A stretch of DNA of 64,000 nt from Planctomycetota bacterium (GTDB lineage Bacteria; Planctomycetota; Phycisphaerae; UBA1845; PWPN01), in assembly GCA_022711465.1 (NCBI GenBank), contig JAKLEZ010000001.1, forward strand, positions 620,001-684,000. The letters are read 5' to 3'. A program made the translations under genes and the position numbers. Below, one piece after another: positions 25,181 to 33,586 of the stretch. The notes beneath the pieces are model-generated. The model was not told the origin of the DNA. It did no database searches and worked only from the letters and a program-made list of their open reading frames with translations. Numbering within the stretch: position 1 is the stretch's first letter; every line of letters begins with the position of its first letter.

Positions 25181-26493
25181 GGTTGTCCCTCCCCGCACAG
25201 GACCGCCTGCTGAGCCGGTTGCGGCTGGGACGGGGCAGCCGAGGGCCGGGCCGGCGGTGCTTCATCTGCCACGCACAGGTCCTGCTGGAGCCGGCGGGCC
25301 TCGCCGGACGCCGCCAGGGCTCGCTTGAGCAGGTCGGCGAAGGTCAGGCGTTGAACCGGCAGGCCTTCGACCTCGGCCAAGGCCGCCTCGGCGGTCTCCG
25401 GCCGGGGGCGTGCCACCCGGTGATTCGAAGCCAGCCCGCAGCGGACCCTGACGGAGTCTACGGCCAGAATCGACGGGCTTTCAAAGGAATCGATCTCTCC
25501 TGGATTCTCTTTGCCCGGACCGGCGGCGGGGCCTCCGACAGCCGTCTGTACCGCCTCTCGCACCCACCCGATCACCTTCTCGGCGATGAGGCGGCCGAGT
25601 CCCACGTCCAGCCAGCGGAGCAGAACCACGAATCGATCGTCGCTGAATCGGCCGACGAGGTCATCATTGCGGAGCTTGCGCCTCAGAACGCGACCCGCTT
25701 CGAGGATGATGCGATCGCGAAGCGTCCATTGTCCCAGATCGTCGAATCGGCGCAGGCCCTCCACCGCGACGGCCATGACAACGATCGGCTCTCCTTCCCG
25801 TCTGGCCTCGGCGGTCGCGCTCTCCCCCGTGCTGAGGAAGTCGGCCCGATTGAGCACTCCGCTACCGCGGTCGGTCCGCCGGGCGATCTGCAGGGATTCG
25901 TAGTCGCGCACGTGCAGCCAGAACGCACTGATCAACTGCGACAGCCCGTCGAGCATGGATCGGTCTGACAAGCTGGTCTCAGGCAGATCGCCCACCACCA
26001 CCAGACCCACGGCGTGCCTGCCGGCGCCCTGCGCGCCGCCGTTGGCCTCGGGTGAGGCGGGAGAAAGAATCGGGAACATCCAGGCGACGGGTCCCTGCTC
26101 GAGCACCGGTCGGGGATTTTGCGTCGCCCGGCCGGATCCCGGTTCCGGAAGCTGGAGTGAACTGAGCACCTGCTGGGCCGACTCCGCTGCGAGCCGGTCT
26201 ACCATCGGGCCGTGGCTCCAGTCGCCCTGGACATACACCCGCCCCAGGTTCAGCACGTGACCCATGAGGGCCGTCGGTGCGATCGCGCCGGAGGCGCCCC
26301 GGGCGTCCTGGGATAACGAGCGCAGGACCTGGCCGTTCTCGGCGGTGTGGAACAGGCGAACCCGCTTGGCTCCGGCGATGTCCAGGAGGGTTTCACGAAC
26401 GAACAGATCGAAGGCCGGCCACAGGCACGTTTCGGTGTCCTGAGCGGACCACCAATCGAGGAAACTCGACGTCACCGTGTTCAAGCTCATCAT
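25177..26493 (-). CDS. GAF-like plus degenerate GGDEF protein
   Basis: The 438-residue cytoplasmic protein has a GAF-like sensor region (residues about 20-195) and a GGDEF-fold region (about 205-300) with the usual VLNRADFL opening. Where active cyclases have GGDEF, this one has SDDRF (residues 284-288, in GRFSDDRFVVLL), so it cannot be an ordinary diguanylate cyclase. It could bind GTP or c-di-GMP as a sensor or act as a scaffold. The C-terminal 60 residues are Pro/Gln-rich. It overlaps the HD-GYP gene by four bases (ATGA) and the STAS gene by four bases (GTGA), so the three are made together. Confidence 0.75.
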   Translation of the reverse strand: MMSLNTVTSSFLDWWSAQDTETCLWPAFDLFVRETLLDIAGAKRVRLFHTAENGQVLRSLSQDARGASGAIAPTALMGHVLNLGRVYVQGDWSHGPMVDRLAAESAQQVLSSLQLPEPGSGRATQNPRPVLEQGPVAWMFPILSPASPEANGGAQGAGRHAVGLVVVGDLPETSLSDRSMLDGLSQLISAFWLHVRDYESLQIARRTDRGSGVLNRADFLSTGESATAEARREGEPIVVMAVAVEGLRRFDDLGQWTLRDRIILEAGRVLRRKLRNDDLVGRFSDDRFVVLLRWLDVGLGRLIAEKVIGWVREAVQTAVGGPAAGPGKENPGEIDSFESPSILAVDSVRVRCGLASNHRVARPRPETAEAALAEVEGLPVQRLTFADLLKRALAASGEARRLQQDLCVADEAPPARPSAAPSQPQPAQQAVLCGEGQP

Positions 26494-27725
26494 CCCGCCT
26501 CCTGTGGCGCGAGGCCAAAGAGTTCCTCCAGTTCCGGAGGCCGCAGTCGCTCGACCCGCTGTACGACCCGGGTGAACTTCTCGACGACCGTGGGGTCCAT
26601 CTTCGTTCCCGATTCCTGCTGAATGATGCCGAGGGCCCGGCGAGTGTCGAACTTGCGGCGGTAGGATCGGTCGGACGTCAAGGCGTCGAAGACGTCGACG
26701 ACGTGCATGACCCGCCCGGCCAGGGAGATCTCCTCCCCCCGCAAGCCGTTCGGGTAACCGGTCCCGTCGAAGTTCTCGTGATGCTCGACCACGATGCGCA
26801 TGACGCCCGCGAGCGAGGCGACCGGCTTGAGGACCTCGTAGCTCATCTGCGGATGGCGTTTGATGATCGCGTATTCCTCGTCCGTGAGCTTACCGGGCTT
26901 GTTCAGAATCGCCTCGGGGATCCCGATTTTGCCGATGTCGTGCAGCAAACCGGCCCACTCCAGCTCTTGGAGCTGTTCGGGCGAAAGGCCGAGTTCCTGG
27001 CCGGTCAGTCGGGCCAGTACGCCGACCCGCTCGGAGTGGCCGCAGGTATACGGGTCCTTCTTATCGATCGCGCTGACCAGTGCGCGGACCGCCTCGAACG
27101 AAGTCCGCTTCAGCCGTTCGACAAGGTGCATGTTGCGGAGCACGTGACCGCCATAGGCCAGCACGGAGTCAAGCAGCAGCATGTCCCCGGCGGTGAATTC
27201 GGCGCAGCACCGGACTGCGGTCACGACCAGGGGCGGTCCTCCGTCGCGCGAACGGAGCGGCCCGGCCATGGCGTGCGTGCCGCCGGAAGGCAGACCCGCG
27301 CAGGGCGACGACACGGTCCGAACCACCACCCGCTCCTCGTGGATGGCCCGGCTGGCCAGCTCGTTGATCTCCAGTTCAACCTCCGGCGGCAGGGTGCAGT
27401 TTCCGCAGGCCACCGGATCGCGGAGGATGAACTCGTCCACGAGGCTCGACCGGCCCACGCACCACACCCCCTGAGCATTCAGGATGGCCTTGAGTCGTTC
27501 ACACAGCAGCCGCTTGACCTCGTAAGCGTCGGTGAGCCCCGCGATCTGGGCGGTGACGTCGAAAATCAGGTTGAGCTGCTCGTAGGTTCGCAGGACTTCG
27601 TCTGCCAGTCCCTCGTTCTCCTTGAGCAGCGATTCGATGCTGGCGGTCATGCCGCCGAGGACGCGCTCGGTTCCGCTCGCAGCGCCCGGGCAGGATGCAA
27701 GTGCTGTTTCGTTGGACTCTGTCAT
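26490..27725 (-). CDS. GAF plus HD-GYP domain protein, probable c-di-GMP phosphodiesterase
   Basis: The 411-residue protein has a GAF-like domain at about residues 50-205 and an HD-GYP domain after it. The metal-binding HD is at 262-263 (LLHDIGKIGIPE), preceded by His in CGHSERV, and the signature GTGYPNG ends in Tyr324-Pro325. All metal residues expected for an active HD-GYP seem present (HHENFDGTGYP). HD-GYP enzymes break c-di-GMP to GMP. The start at ATG 27725 is chosen because the longer frame overlaps the response regulator gene. Next to the degenerate GGDEF and to PilB with MshEN repeats, it probably sets c-di-GMP level for the secretion machine. Confidence 0.88.
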   Translation of the reverse strand: MTESNETALASCPGAASGTERVLGGMTASIESLLKENEGLADEVLRTYEQLNLIFDVTAQIAGLTDAYEVKRLLCERLKAILNAQGVWCVGRSSLVDEFILRDPVACGNCTLPPEVELEINELASRAIHEERVVVRTVSSPCAGLPSGGTHAMAGPLRSRDGGPPLVVTAVRCCAEFTAGDMLLLDSVLAYGGHVLRNMHLVERLKRTSFEAVRALVSAIDKKDPYTCGHSERVGVLARLTGQELGLSPEQLQELEWAGLLHDIGKIGIPEAILNKPGKLTDEEYAIIKRHPQMSYEVLKPVASLAGVMRIVVEHHENFDGTGYPNGLRGEEISLAGRVMHVVDVFDALTSDRSYRRKFDTRRALGIIQQESGTKMDPTVVEKFTRVVQRVERLRPPELEELFGLAPQEAG

Positions 27726-27729
27726 CAGA

Positions 27730-28119
27730 TTATCCCCGAGCAGATGCCGGCCCCGCGACCACCGCCAGCTTGTCCTCAATGACCTGGATCAGCCGGGAAG
27801 GGCTGAATGGCTTGGGATGCACGACTCCGCCGTTGGTTCTGATCGCGTCGGCGATTTCCTTCTGATCGCAGCGCGAGCTCAGCAGAATCGCGCCGTTGGG
27901 CAGAAGGCCCTCCGCTTTGCCAGCCTGCAGGAGTTCGATCCCACTCATACCCGGCATGTTGATGTCCGACACGAGGAGGTCAATACCTCCTGCGCGAAGG
28001 CGATGCAGGGCATCGGACCCGTTGCGCGCCTCGCTGACCTGGTGCCCGTTTCGCTTGAGCCACAGGGCGACGACGTGGAGGATGTGCACATCGTCTTCTG
28101 CCACCAAGATGACTGCCAT
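27730..28119 (-). CDS. Single-domain response regulator
   Basis: The 129-residue CheY-like receiver has the acidic pair Asp9-Asp10 (VAEDD), the phosphoacceptor Asp52 (LLVSDINMPG) and Lys103 (HPKPF). There is no output domain, so it passes a phosphate signal by protein contact. The start is ATG 28119 with GGAG seven to eight bases upstream. It lies between the histidine kinase and the HD-GYP gene and is probably the kinase's partner, maybe acting on the HD-GYP or STAS protein. Confidence 0.9.
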   Translation of the reverse strand: MAVILVAEDDVHILHVVALWLKRNGHQVSEARNGSDALHRLRAGGIDLLVSDINMPGMSGIELLQAGKAEGLLPNGAILLSSRCDQKEIADAIRTNGGVVHPKPFSPSRLIQVIEDKLAVVAGPASARG

Positions 28120-28151
28120 GAACAGGCTCCTCGTCACAGGCCACCCGCCGG

Positions 28152-30077
28152 TCAGGCATTGCCGACCGGCAAGGTGACATGGAATGTCGACCCTCGCCCC
28201 ACGGTGCTCTCCACGGTCACGTTTCCGCCGTGGAGCCGAATCGTTTCCTTGACGATGGCCAGACCCAGTCCGGTGCCGGGCTCCGCCTCGACGCGCTCGT
28301 CGTGGACCCTATAGAACTTCTCGAAGATCTTCTCGTGGTGGGCTTCATCGATTCCGACGCCGGTGTCGGACACCGAGATGCGAAGCACGGCCGGACCCTG
28401 AGCATGCTCGCTCTCCTTCTCCAGGACACAGGACACCTCCACATGCCCTCCCGAGGGGGTGTACTTGATCGCGTTGCCGACCAGGTTGGCCATGACCGCG
28501 GCCAGCCGTTCCTTGTCACCGCGGATCACCGGGAGCTTGGGAGGCAGCCGCAGCCGCAAGTCGATTCCCTTGGCCTCGGCCTGGGCCTGCATGTCCTGAA
28601 CGGCGTCGCGGACCATGCGATCGGCGTACACCTCCCCAAACGACAGGCGAGCCGAGCCGACCTCCAGCTGCGACACGCTGAGAATGCCTTCGACCAGCCG
28701 ACCCAGCCGCTCCGTTTCGCCGGAGATCACGTTGTAGCACTCGCGCAGGGCGACCGGGTCGTCGAGCACTCCGCCCGCCAGGGTCTCGGCGTAGGCCCGG
28801 ATGTTGGTCAGGGGTGTTCTCAGCTCGTGGGTCACGTGGTAGAGGAAGTCGTCCTGGGCCCGCTCGACCTCCTTGAACTGGCTGACGTCCTGCAGGAAGA
28901 TGACCTTGCCGCTGATGACCGCCGCTTTCTCGAGTGCAACGGCCATGAAGCGGATCGTCGTCGAGCCCTCGGTACCTTCGAGGGTGTGGTCGATCCAGCG
29001 GCTCGGGCCCCGGCTACCGCTCAGCACACCCGCCGATATCGGTTCGGGCAGGACCTCTCTGACCTCCCTGCCGACCAGATCCTCCTCGCGCACGCCCAGC
29101 ATTCGCGATGCCGATCGGTTGGCGAACGCGATCTTGCCGTCATCTTCCGCGATCAGCACGCCGTGCGGCATCTGACGGAGAACCGCCGCGAGTCGCTCGG
29201 ATCGATAGCCGTCGAGCGTCGACTCAACTGCCGTCCGGAGGTGGGCCGAGCGCATCTCTTCCTGCATATCGTTCGCGAACTCGATCAGCCGGTTCCACGC
29301 CGCTGCCGCCTGATCCATCGAGTCATTCACGCGCATGGTGGCCAGCTGCTCGGCGATCTGGTCTCCGCTGCTCAGAAGGCGTTCTCGAATCGTCGCCATG
29401 GGCCGCAGTGCCCGGCTGGCGGCCCGGTAGAGTACCCAGAAGAGGCCCATCCCTGCCAAGGCCACGTATCCGATCGATGCCCACCAGGCGAACACCTCTC
29501 CGTGACCCTTCGCTCGAGCGCCTTCGACCACCAGCCAGGCCAGTGAAACCGCGCGTTTCGATATCGGCGATGAGACGGCACTCTCGGCCGGACCGCTGGC
29601 CGCCCGAGCCGGCGCGGCGGTCTTGCGGAGCCGAATAGCCACGCTGGAAGTTTCACCCTCTGAGTCCAGGGCCATGGAGACTGCTTCGACGTCCGTGACG
29701 CCGATCAATCGGCCGGCCAGCTCCTCGCTCACGGCCTTGCCGACGCGTGAGTTCTCCGTACTTGCGAGAATGCGCCCGTCTCGCCCCACGATCTCGCAAC
29801 GCCGAATACTCGGGTCCTGCCGGGCACGCCTCAGCTCGCCCACGGCCGCATCATAGGACTCGCCCTGGACGGTGTTGCCCACGGCCCGGGCCAGCCAGAA
29901 GGTCTGCCGGAGGAGGAAGTCCCGTTCCTGAGCCTGTGTCTCAAGGCGATGGGACCAGAGGGAGACGGCCCCCAGCGCAAGGCTGACCCCAAGGTATAGC
30001 CCCGTGAGACTCAGGCCGACCCAACCCGGGATGCCGTCCGGGCGGTGCTGCCGGGCCTTTGCGTATCCCCATCTCAT
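28152..30077 (-). CDS. Membrane sensor histidine kinase with PAS domain
   Basis: The 641-residue kinase has two membrane helices (about 17-41 and 198-218) that bound an extracytoplasmic sensor region, then a linker helix, a PAS domain at about 300-400, a HisKA domain with the phosphoacceptor His417 (HVTHELRTPL), and a HATPase domain with N-box NLVGNAIKYTP, G1 DTGVGID and G2 GTGLGLAI. All catalytic boxes are intact. GGAGG lies six bases before ATG 30077; the longer upstream frame runs into the promoter region and is rejected. It heads the minus-strand operon and is the likely input for the response regulator next to it. Confidence 0.92.
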   Translation of the reverse strand: MRWGYAKARQHRPDGIPGWVGLSLTGLYLGVSLALGAVSLWSHRLETQAQERDFLLRQTFWLARAVGNTVQGESYDAAVGELRRARQDPSIRRCEIVGRDGRILASTENSRVGKAVSEELAGRLIGVTDVEAVSMALDSEGETSSVAIRLRKTAAPARAASGPAESAVSSPISKRAVSLAWLVVEGARAKGHGEVFAWWASIGYVALAGMGLFWVLYRAASRALRPMATIRERLLSSGDQIAEQLATMRVNDSMDQAAAAWNRLIEFANDMQEEMRSAHLRTAVESTLDGYRSERLAAVLRQMPHGVLIAEDDGKIAFANRSASRMLGVREEDLVGREVREVLPEPISAGVLSGSRGPSRWIDHTLEGTEGSTTIRFMAVALEKAAVISGKVIFLQDVSQFKEVERAQDDFLYHVTHELRTPLTNIRAYAETLAGGVLDDPVALRECYNVISGETERLGRLVEGILSVSQLEVGSARLSFGEVYADRMVRDAVQDMQAQAEAKGIDLRLRLPPKLPVIRGDKERLAAVMANLVGNAIKYTPSGGHVEVSCVLEKESEHAQGPAVLRISVSDTGVGIDEAHHEKIFEKFYRVHDERVEAEPGTGLGLAIVKETIRLHGGNVTVESTVGRGSTFHVTLPVGNA

Positions 30078-30382
30078 CCTGGACCTCCGGGCCGATAACC
30101 ACCAGCCAACGTCCGCTAACTGTCTCCCTCCCGGAAACTGGGGCATAGAGCACCCTCCCGTGTTATCGTTCCGGCCCCCGCGCGACTTAACACCCATGGC
30201 CCACCCCCGGCACCAAGGCATATGACTGAAGGTCCGCATTCCACAGCTAAAGGTCCGCATTTCAGGCGTCGATACCGATAACCAGGCGAAGGACTCGCCC
30301 CCCCCACGTGCCCAAGTCCGACCGTGGCCGACCGCCGCCGGACGAGGTGCGGCTATCGGAAAGAGGAGCCAAGGACCGGCGA
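30078..30382. other. Divergent promoter region between the kinase operon and the secretin
   Basis: This 305-base region serves both directions. It holds the 17-base direct repeat pair at 30227-30264. CGATAAC occurs facing right at 30276-30282 and facing left (as GTTATCG) at 30162-30168, and these are candidate -10 cores for the two divergent units. I see no strong -35 elements. No gene was found. Confidence 0.4.
30227..30264. promoter_or_regulatory. 17-base direct repeats spaced by 21 bases
   Basis: TGAAGGTCCGCATTCCA (30227-30243) and TAAAGGTCCGCATTTCA (30248-30264) match in 15 of 17 bases and share the core AAGGTCCGCATT. The 21-base period is two helical turns, so two proteins would bind the same face of the DNA. 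Placed upstream of the secretin and also between divergent operons, it looks like a regulator site. Confidence 0.5.
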
Positions 30383-32347
30383 ATGATCCCATTGAGGCGT
30401 GACCGGCTTCGTCTTCTGCTCGTGCTTCTGGCAGCTCAGCTGGGCTGGGCTGCCGCCCCGCTTTCGGCGGATGAGAAGCGACCGGCCACCCGGCCCGCCG
30501 CGACCCGCCCTGCGGCCGGTGCTTTGTCGCGGCTGCTCGGGCTGTCCGCGGCCCGTCCGGCGAAGGGGTCGGTTCCAGATGGCGGGTCGATGAAGGCGGA
30601 GGCGGCACCGGAGGACCGGCTGGCCGACGACGCCCCCGAGCCGGAAGTGCAGGTTTCAGCGCGAGGTACCATCGAACTGCACGTCGCGGACGCGGATTTG
30701 TCGACCGTGCTCAAGGCGCTCAGCCGTCAGAGCCGCAGGAACATCATCGCCGCCAAGGACGTGGAAGGGAAAGTCACCGCGGATCTCTACGACCTGACGC
30801 TTGAGCAGACGCTGGATGCGATCCTCAAGGCCAACGGCTGCGGCTGGCGGGAGGGCGACGGCCTCATCTACGTCTACACCAGTGAAGAGTTAGCCAGGAT
30901 CCAGGACGCCGAACGCCCGCCCGAGTGCCGCGTCTTCCATCTCAAGCACGTCAACGGAGAGGAGGCCAGCAAACTGCTGCAGCCGCTGCTGAGCAAGGAA
31001 GGCCGGATCACGGTCACGTCCAAGGCCCAAGTGGGCATATCGGAAGGAGACACCGAGTCCGGCGGCAACAGCCTGGCTAACGAGGATTACCTTCTGATCA
31101 TTGACACGCCGGAGCGGCTGGCGGCTATCGCCAGGGTGCTCGACGAAATCGATGCTCGCCCCAAGCAGGTGCTGATCGAAGCCACCATTCTTCGTGCCCA
31201 ATTGAACCAGGACAACGCCATGGGCATCGACTTCAACATCGTCACCGGCGTTGACCTTCGAATGCTGAACTCGGTGTCCACGGGCGTCACCGATCTGACC
31301 ACCGGCGACGTGCCCCAGGAGATGCTCCAGGAAACCAACATGGCATTCAGGGAGGACTTCACCTCCGCGGTGCCCGCCGGCGGCTTCACCTTCGGGATCA
31401 TCAAGGACCACGTGGGAGCGTTCGTTCGAGCCCTTGAGTCAGTCACTGACACGACGGTCATCGCCAACCCGAAAGTCCTCGCCCTGAACAAGCAACGTGG
31501 CGAAGTGATCGTCGGGCGGCGTGACGGCTATCTGACCACGACCGTCACCGAAACCACCGCCACACAGACGGTGCAGTTTCTCGAGACCGGCACTCAGTTG
31601 ATCTTCCGGCCGTTCATCGAGAACAACGGCTACGTTCGAATGGAGATCCATCCCAAGGACAGCAGCGGCGGTCTCACCGCGGCCAACCTGCCCTTTGAAC
31701 AGACCACCGAGGTCACCACGAACATCACCGTTCGCGACGGACACACGATCCTGATCGGCGGGCTGTTCCGCGAGGTCAGCAAGGCGGCCCGAGGCCAGAT
31801 CCCCTACCTTGGCAACCTCCCGCTGGCCGGCGTCCTTTTCCGCAACACGGCCGACAACACTCAGCGGGAGGAGGTCATCATCCTGCTCACCGTCCACATT
31901 GTGAAGGACGACGACCAGCTCAACGAGGAAAGCCGGAAGGCGCTGGAGAACGTCGAACGATACCGAGCCGGCCTGCGGGCCGGACTGCAGCCGTACGGTC
32001 GCGAGCGACTGGCCCAGGCCCACTACCACTGGGCGATGCAGCACCTTGCCAAGGGGAACGCGCAGCGGGCCCTCTGGGACGCCCGCCTGGCCACCCACTT
32101 GAACCCCATGTTCCTGGAAGCCATCGAGCTGAGCGAGAGACTCACCAACGAGCGAGCATGGGAAGCCGACGGCAGCACGGCCAACAACTTCGTACTGCGT
32201 GAGATCCTGAGAACGGAAGGCGATACTCGACCTCTCCACGGACGGCCGAGCCTGGATCTGCCGGTCATGGACACGAACCGGAGCGGCGGCCGGCAAAAAC
32301 CCGAAGCGAAACCCGCCGGCACGAGTTCCGCTGAATCCAAGCCATAG
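30383..32347 (+). CDS. Secretin, PilQ/GspD-type outer-membrane channel
   Basis: The 654-residue protein has a signal peptide (LRLLLVLLAAQLGWAAA), an Ala/Pro-rich linker, an STN/N0-like domain (IELHVADADLSTVLKALSRQ), N1-type repeats (VFHLKHVNGEEASKLLQPLL and IDTPERLAAIARVLDEIDARPKQV), and the secretin domain (VLIEATILRAQLNQ through GGLFREVSKAARGQIPYLGNLPLAGVLFRN, the conserved PxLGxxPxxGxLFR gate motif). After the secretin domain about 110 residues follow, including TPR-like helices (YHWAMQHLAKGNAQRALWDARLATHLNP), an uncommon addition. ATG 30383 has AAGGA upstream. It is the only secretin in the window and is transcribed away from its partner operon. Confidence 0.92.
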   Translation: MIPLRRDRLRLLLVLLAAQLGWAAAPLSADEKRPATRPAATRPAAGALSRLLGLSAARPAKGSVPDGGSMKAEAAPEDRLADDAPEPEVQVSARGTIELHVADADLSTVLKALSRQSRRNIIAAKDVEGKVTADLYDLTLEQTLDAILKANGCGWREGDGLIYVYTSEELARIQDAERPPECRVFHLKHVNGEEASKLLQPLLSKEGRITVTSKAQVGISEGDTESGGNSLANEDYLLIIDTPERLAAIARVLDEIDARPKQVLIEATILRAQLNQDNAMGIDFNIVTGVDLRMLNSVSTGVTDLTTGDVPQEMLQETNMAFREDFTSAVPAGGFTFGIIKDHVGAFVRALESVTDTTVIANPKVLALNKQRGEVIVGRRDGYLTTTVTETTATQTVQFLETGTQLIFRPFIENNGYVRMEIHPKDSSGGLTAANLPFEQTTEVTTNITVRDGHTILIGGLFREVSKAARGQIPYLGNLPLAGVLFRNTADNTQREEVIILLTVHIVKDDDQLNEESRKALENVERYRAGLRAGLQPYGRERLAQAHYHWAMQHLAKGNAQRALWDARLATHLNPMFLEAIELSERLTNERAWEADGSTANNFVLREILRTEGDTRPLHGRPSLDLPVMDTNRSGGRQKPEAKPAGTSSAESKP

Positions 32348-32357
32348 GACGATCCCC

Positions 32358-33539
32358 ATGATGCGCACGATAAGCCTGTGGATGACCGCCTGTGCCTTGA
32401 CGGCACTGACCGGCTGTCATGCCCTCGCCCCGACGGACATCAAGAAGGAAGCACAGGGGCGATGGGAGAGAGTCCGCGGACAGGTCAAGCTCCAGCTGGC
32501 CCAGGAACACCTTCAGGCTGGACGGATCCTGGATGCCGAACGTCAGTTGAAGGAGGCGTTGGCCCTCGATTCATCGTCCGGGGACGTTCACATCCTGGCC
32601 GCTCGCCTGAACCTTGAACGCGGTGAGCTGGCCGGGGCGCGCTCGTCACTGAACACCGCCATCCAGTTGAGCGGTTCATCCGCGGAGACCGAGCACCTTC
32701 TCGGTGTCATCGCGGAATGGACCGACGATGCCCAGGGTGCTCTCGAGCATTACCGCCGTGCCGCTCAACTCGCGCCCAACAATCCGGCATACGTCATAGC
32801 CCAAGGGGAGATCCTGGTTGCGCTGGAACGATCCTCGGAGGCGATGGAACTGGTCCGCGCCCGCCGAACCGACTTCGCCGGTAATCCGGCGATGTGCACT
32901 TTCACGGGTAACGTCCACAGTTCGCTGGGGGAATACAAGGAAGCGGTCGCCGCCTATCGCGAGGCGGCCTTGCTCGTCCCGCACGACGCCCAGGCCCAGG
33001 CGCGCCTTGGCACCGCCTTGTCCCGCGCTGGCCACTATCAGGAGGCGATCTCCGTGCTGACCCCGGTGGTGGCCGGTCGCAAGGATGCTCCTTGGTCAGC
33101 TCGGTTGGCCCTGGGCCTGGCCCATCTCGAGCATGCCGATCCCGCCTCCGCCCGAGACGTCTTCCGGGAAGCCGCGCGGCTGCAACCGGCCCACGCCGAT
33201 CCCCACGCCTATCTGGCCCGGGCGGCCATCCGCCAAGGGGACTACACCACTGCCCGCCAGAGCATCGAGAAGGCCTGTCAACTTGCGCCCAGCGACGCCG
33301 GGCACTGGCTGCTGCTCGGCTATGTCTGCACTCGCCAAGCGGACAACGCTCGGGCCCGGACAGCCCTCGAGACGGCACTCAAGCTCACCCCCCATGATCC
33401 TGTGGCCCATTACCTCATGGGTCGAGCGCTCGAATCCGTGGGCCAGACCACCGACGCCATCCGCCACTACCGTCAGGCACGGGAAGCCGATCCCAACCAT
33501 CCGCTGGCCCGTGACCTCCTGGCCGCCGCCCCTCAGTAG
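32358..33539 (+). CDS. TPR-repeat lipoprotein, pilotin-like
   Basis: The 393-residue protein has a lipobox LTGC with Cys20 at the end of the signal peptide (SLWMTACALTALTGC), so it is an outer- or inner-membrane lipoprotein. At least eight TPR units follow (for example AQEHLQAGRILDAERQLKEAL and ARTALETALKLTPHDPVAHYLM). This layout resembles PilF/PilW-type pilotins that help secretin assembly, and the gene follows the secretin by ten bases. TPR proteins are common, so the pilotin role is inferred from context. Confidence 0.78.
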   Translation: MMRTISLWMTACALTALTGCHALAPTDIKKEAQGRWERVRGQVKLQLAQEHLQAGRILDAERQLKEALALDSSSGDVHILAARLNLERGELAGARSSLNTAIQLSGSSAETEHLLGVIAEWTDDAQGALEHYRRAAQLAPNNPAYVIAQGEILVALERSSEAMELVRARRTDFAGNPAMCTFTGNVHSSLGEYKEAVAAYREAALLVPHDAQAQARLGTALSRAGHYQEAISVLTPVVAGRKDAPWSARLALGLAHLEHADPASARDVFREAARLQPAHADPHAYLARAAIRQGDYTTARQSIEKACQLAPSDAGHWLLLGYVCTRQADNARARTALETALKLTPHDPVAHYLMGRALESVGQTTDAIRHYRQAREADPNHPLARDLLAAAPQ

Positions 33540-33586
33540 CAGCTACCTGGCAGGATAGCCGCCGGTTCACTGACCGCCGCCGCTGC

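Noticed and set aside
24843-25265. Arg-rich N-terminal extension of PilB
   Set aside because: It overlaps the STAS gene in another frame and has no PilB homology; the MshEN region begins at the GTG 24842.
30078-30608. Longer N-terminus of the histidine kinase
   Set aside because: It runs through the divergent promoter region and into the secretin. ATG 30077 with GGAGG is the real start.
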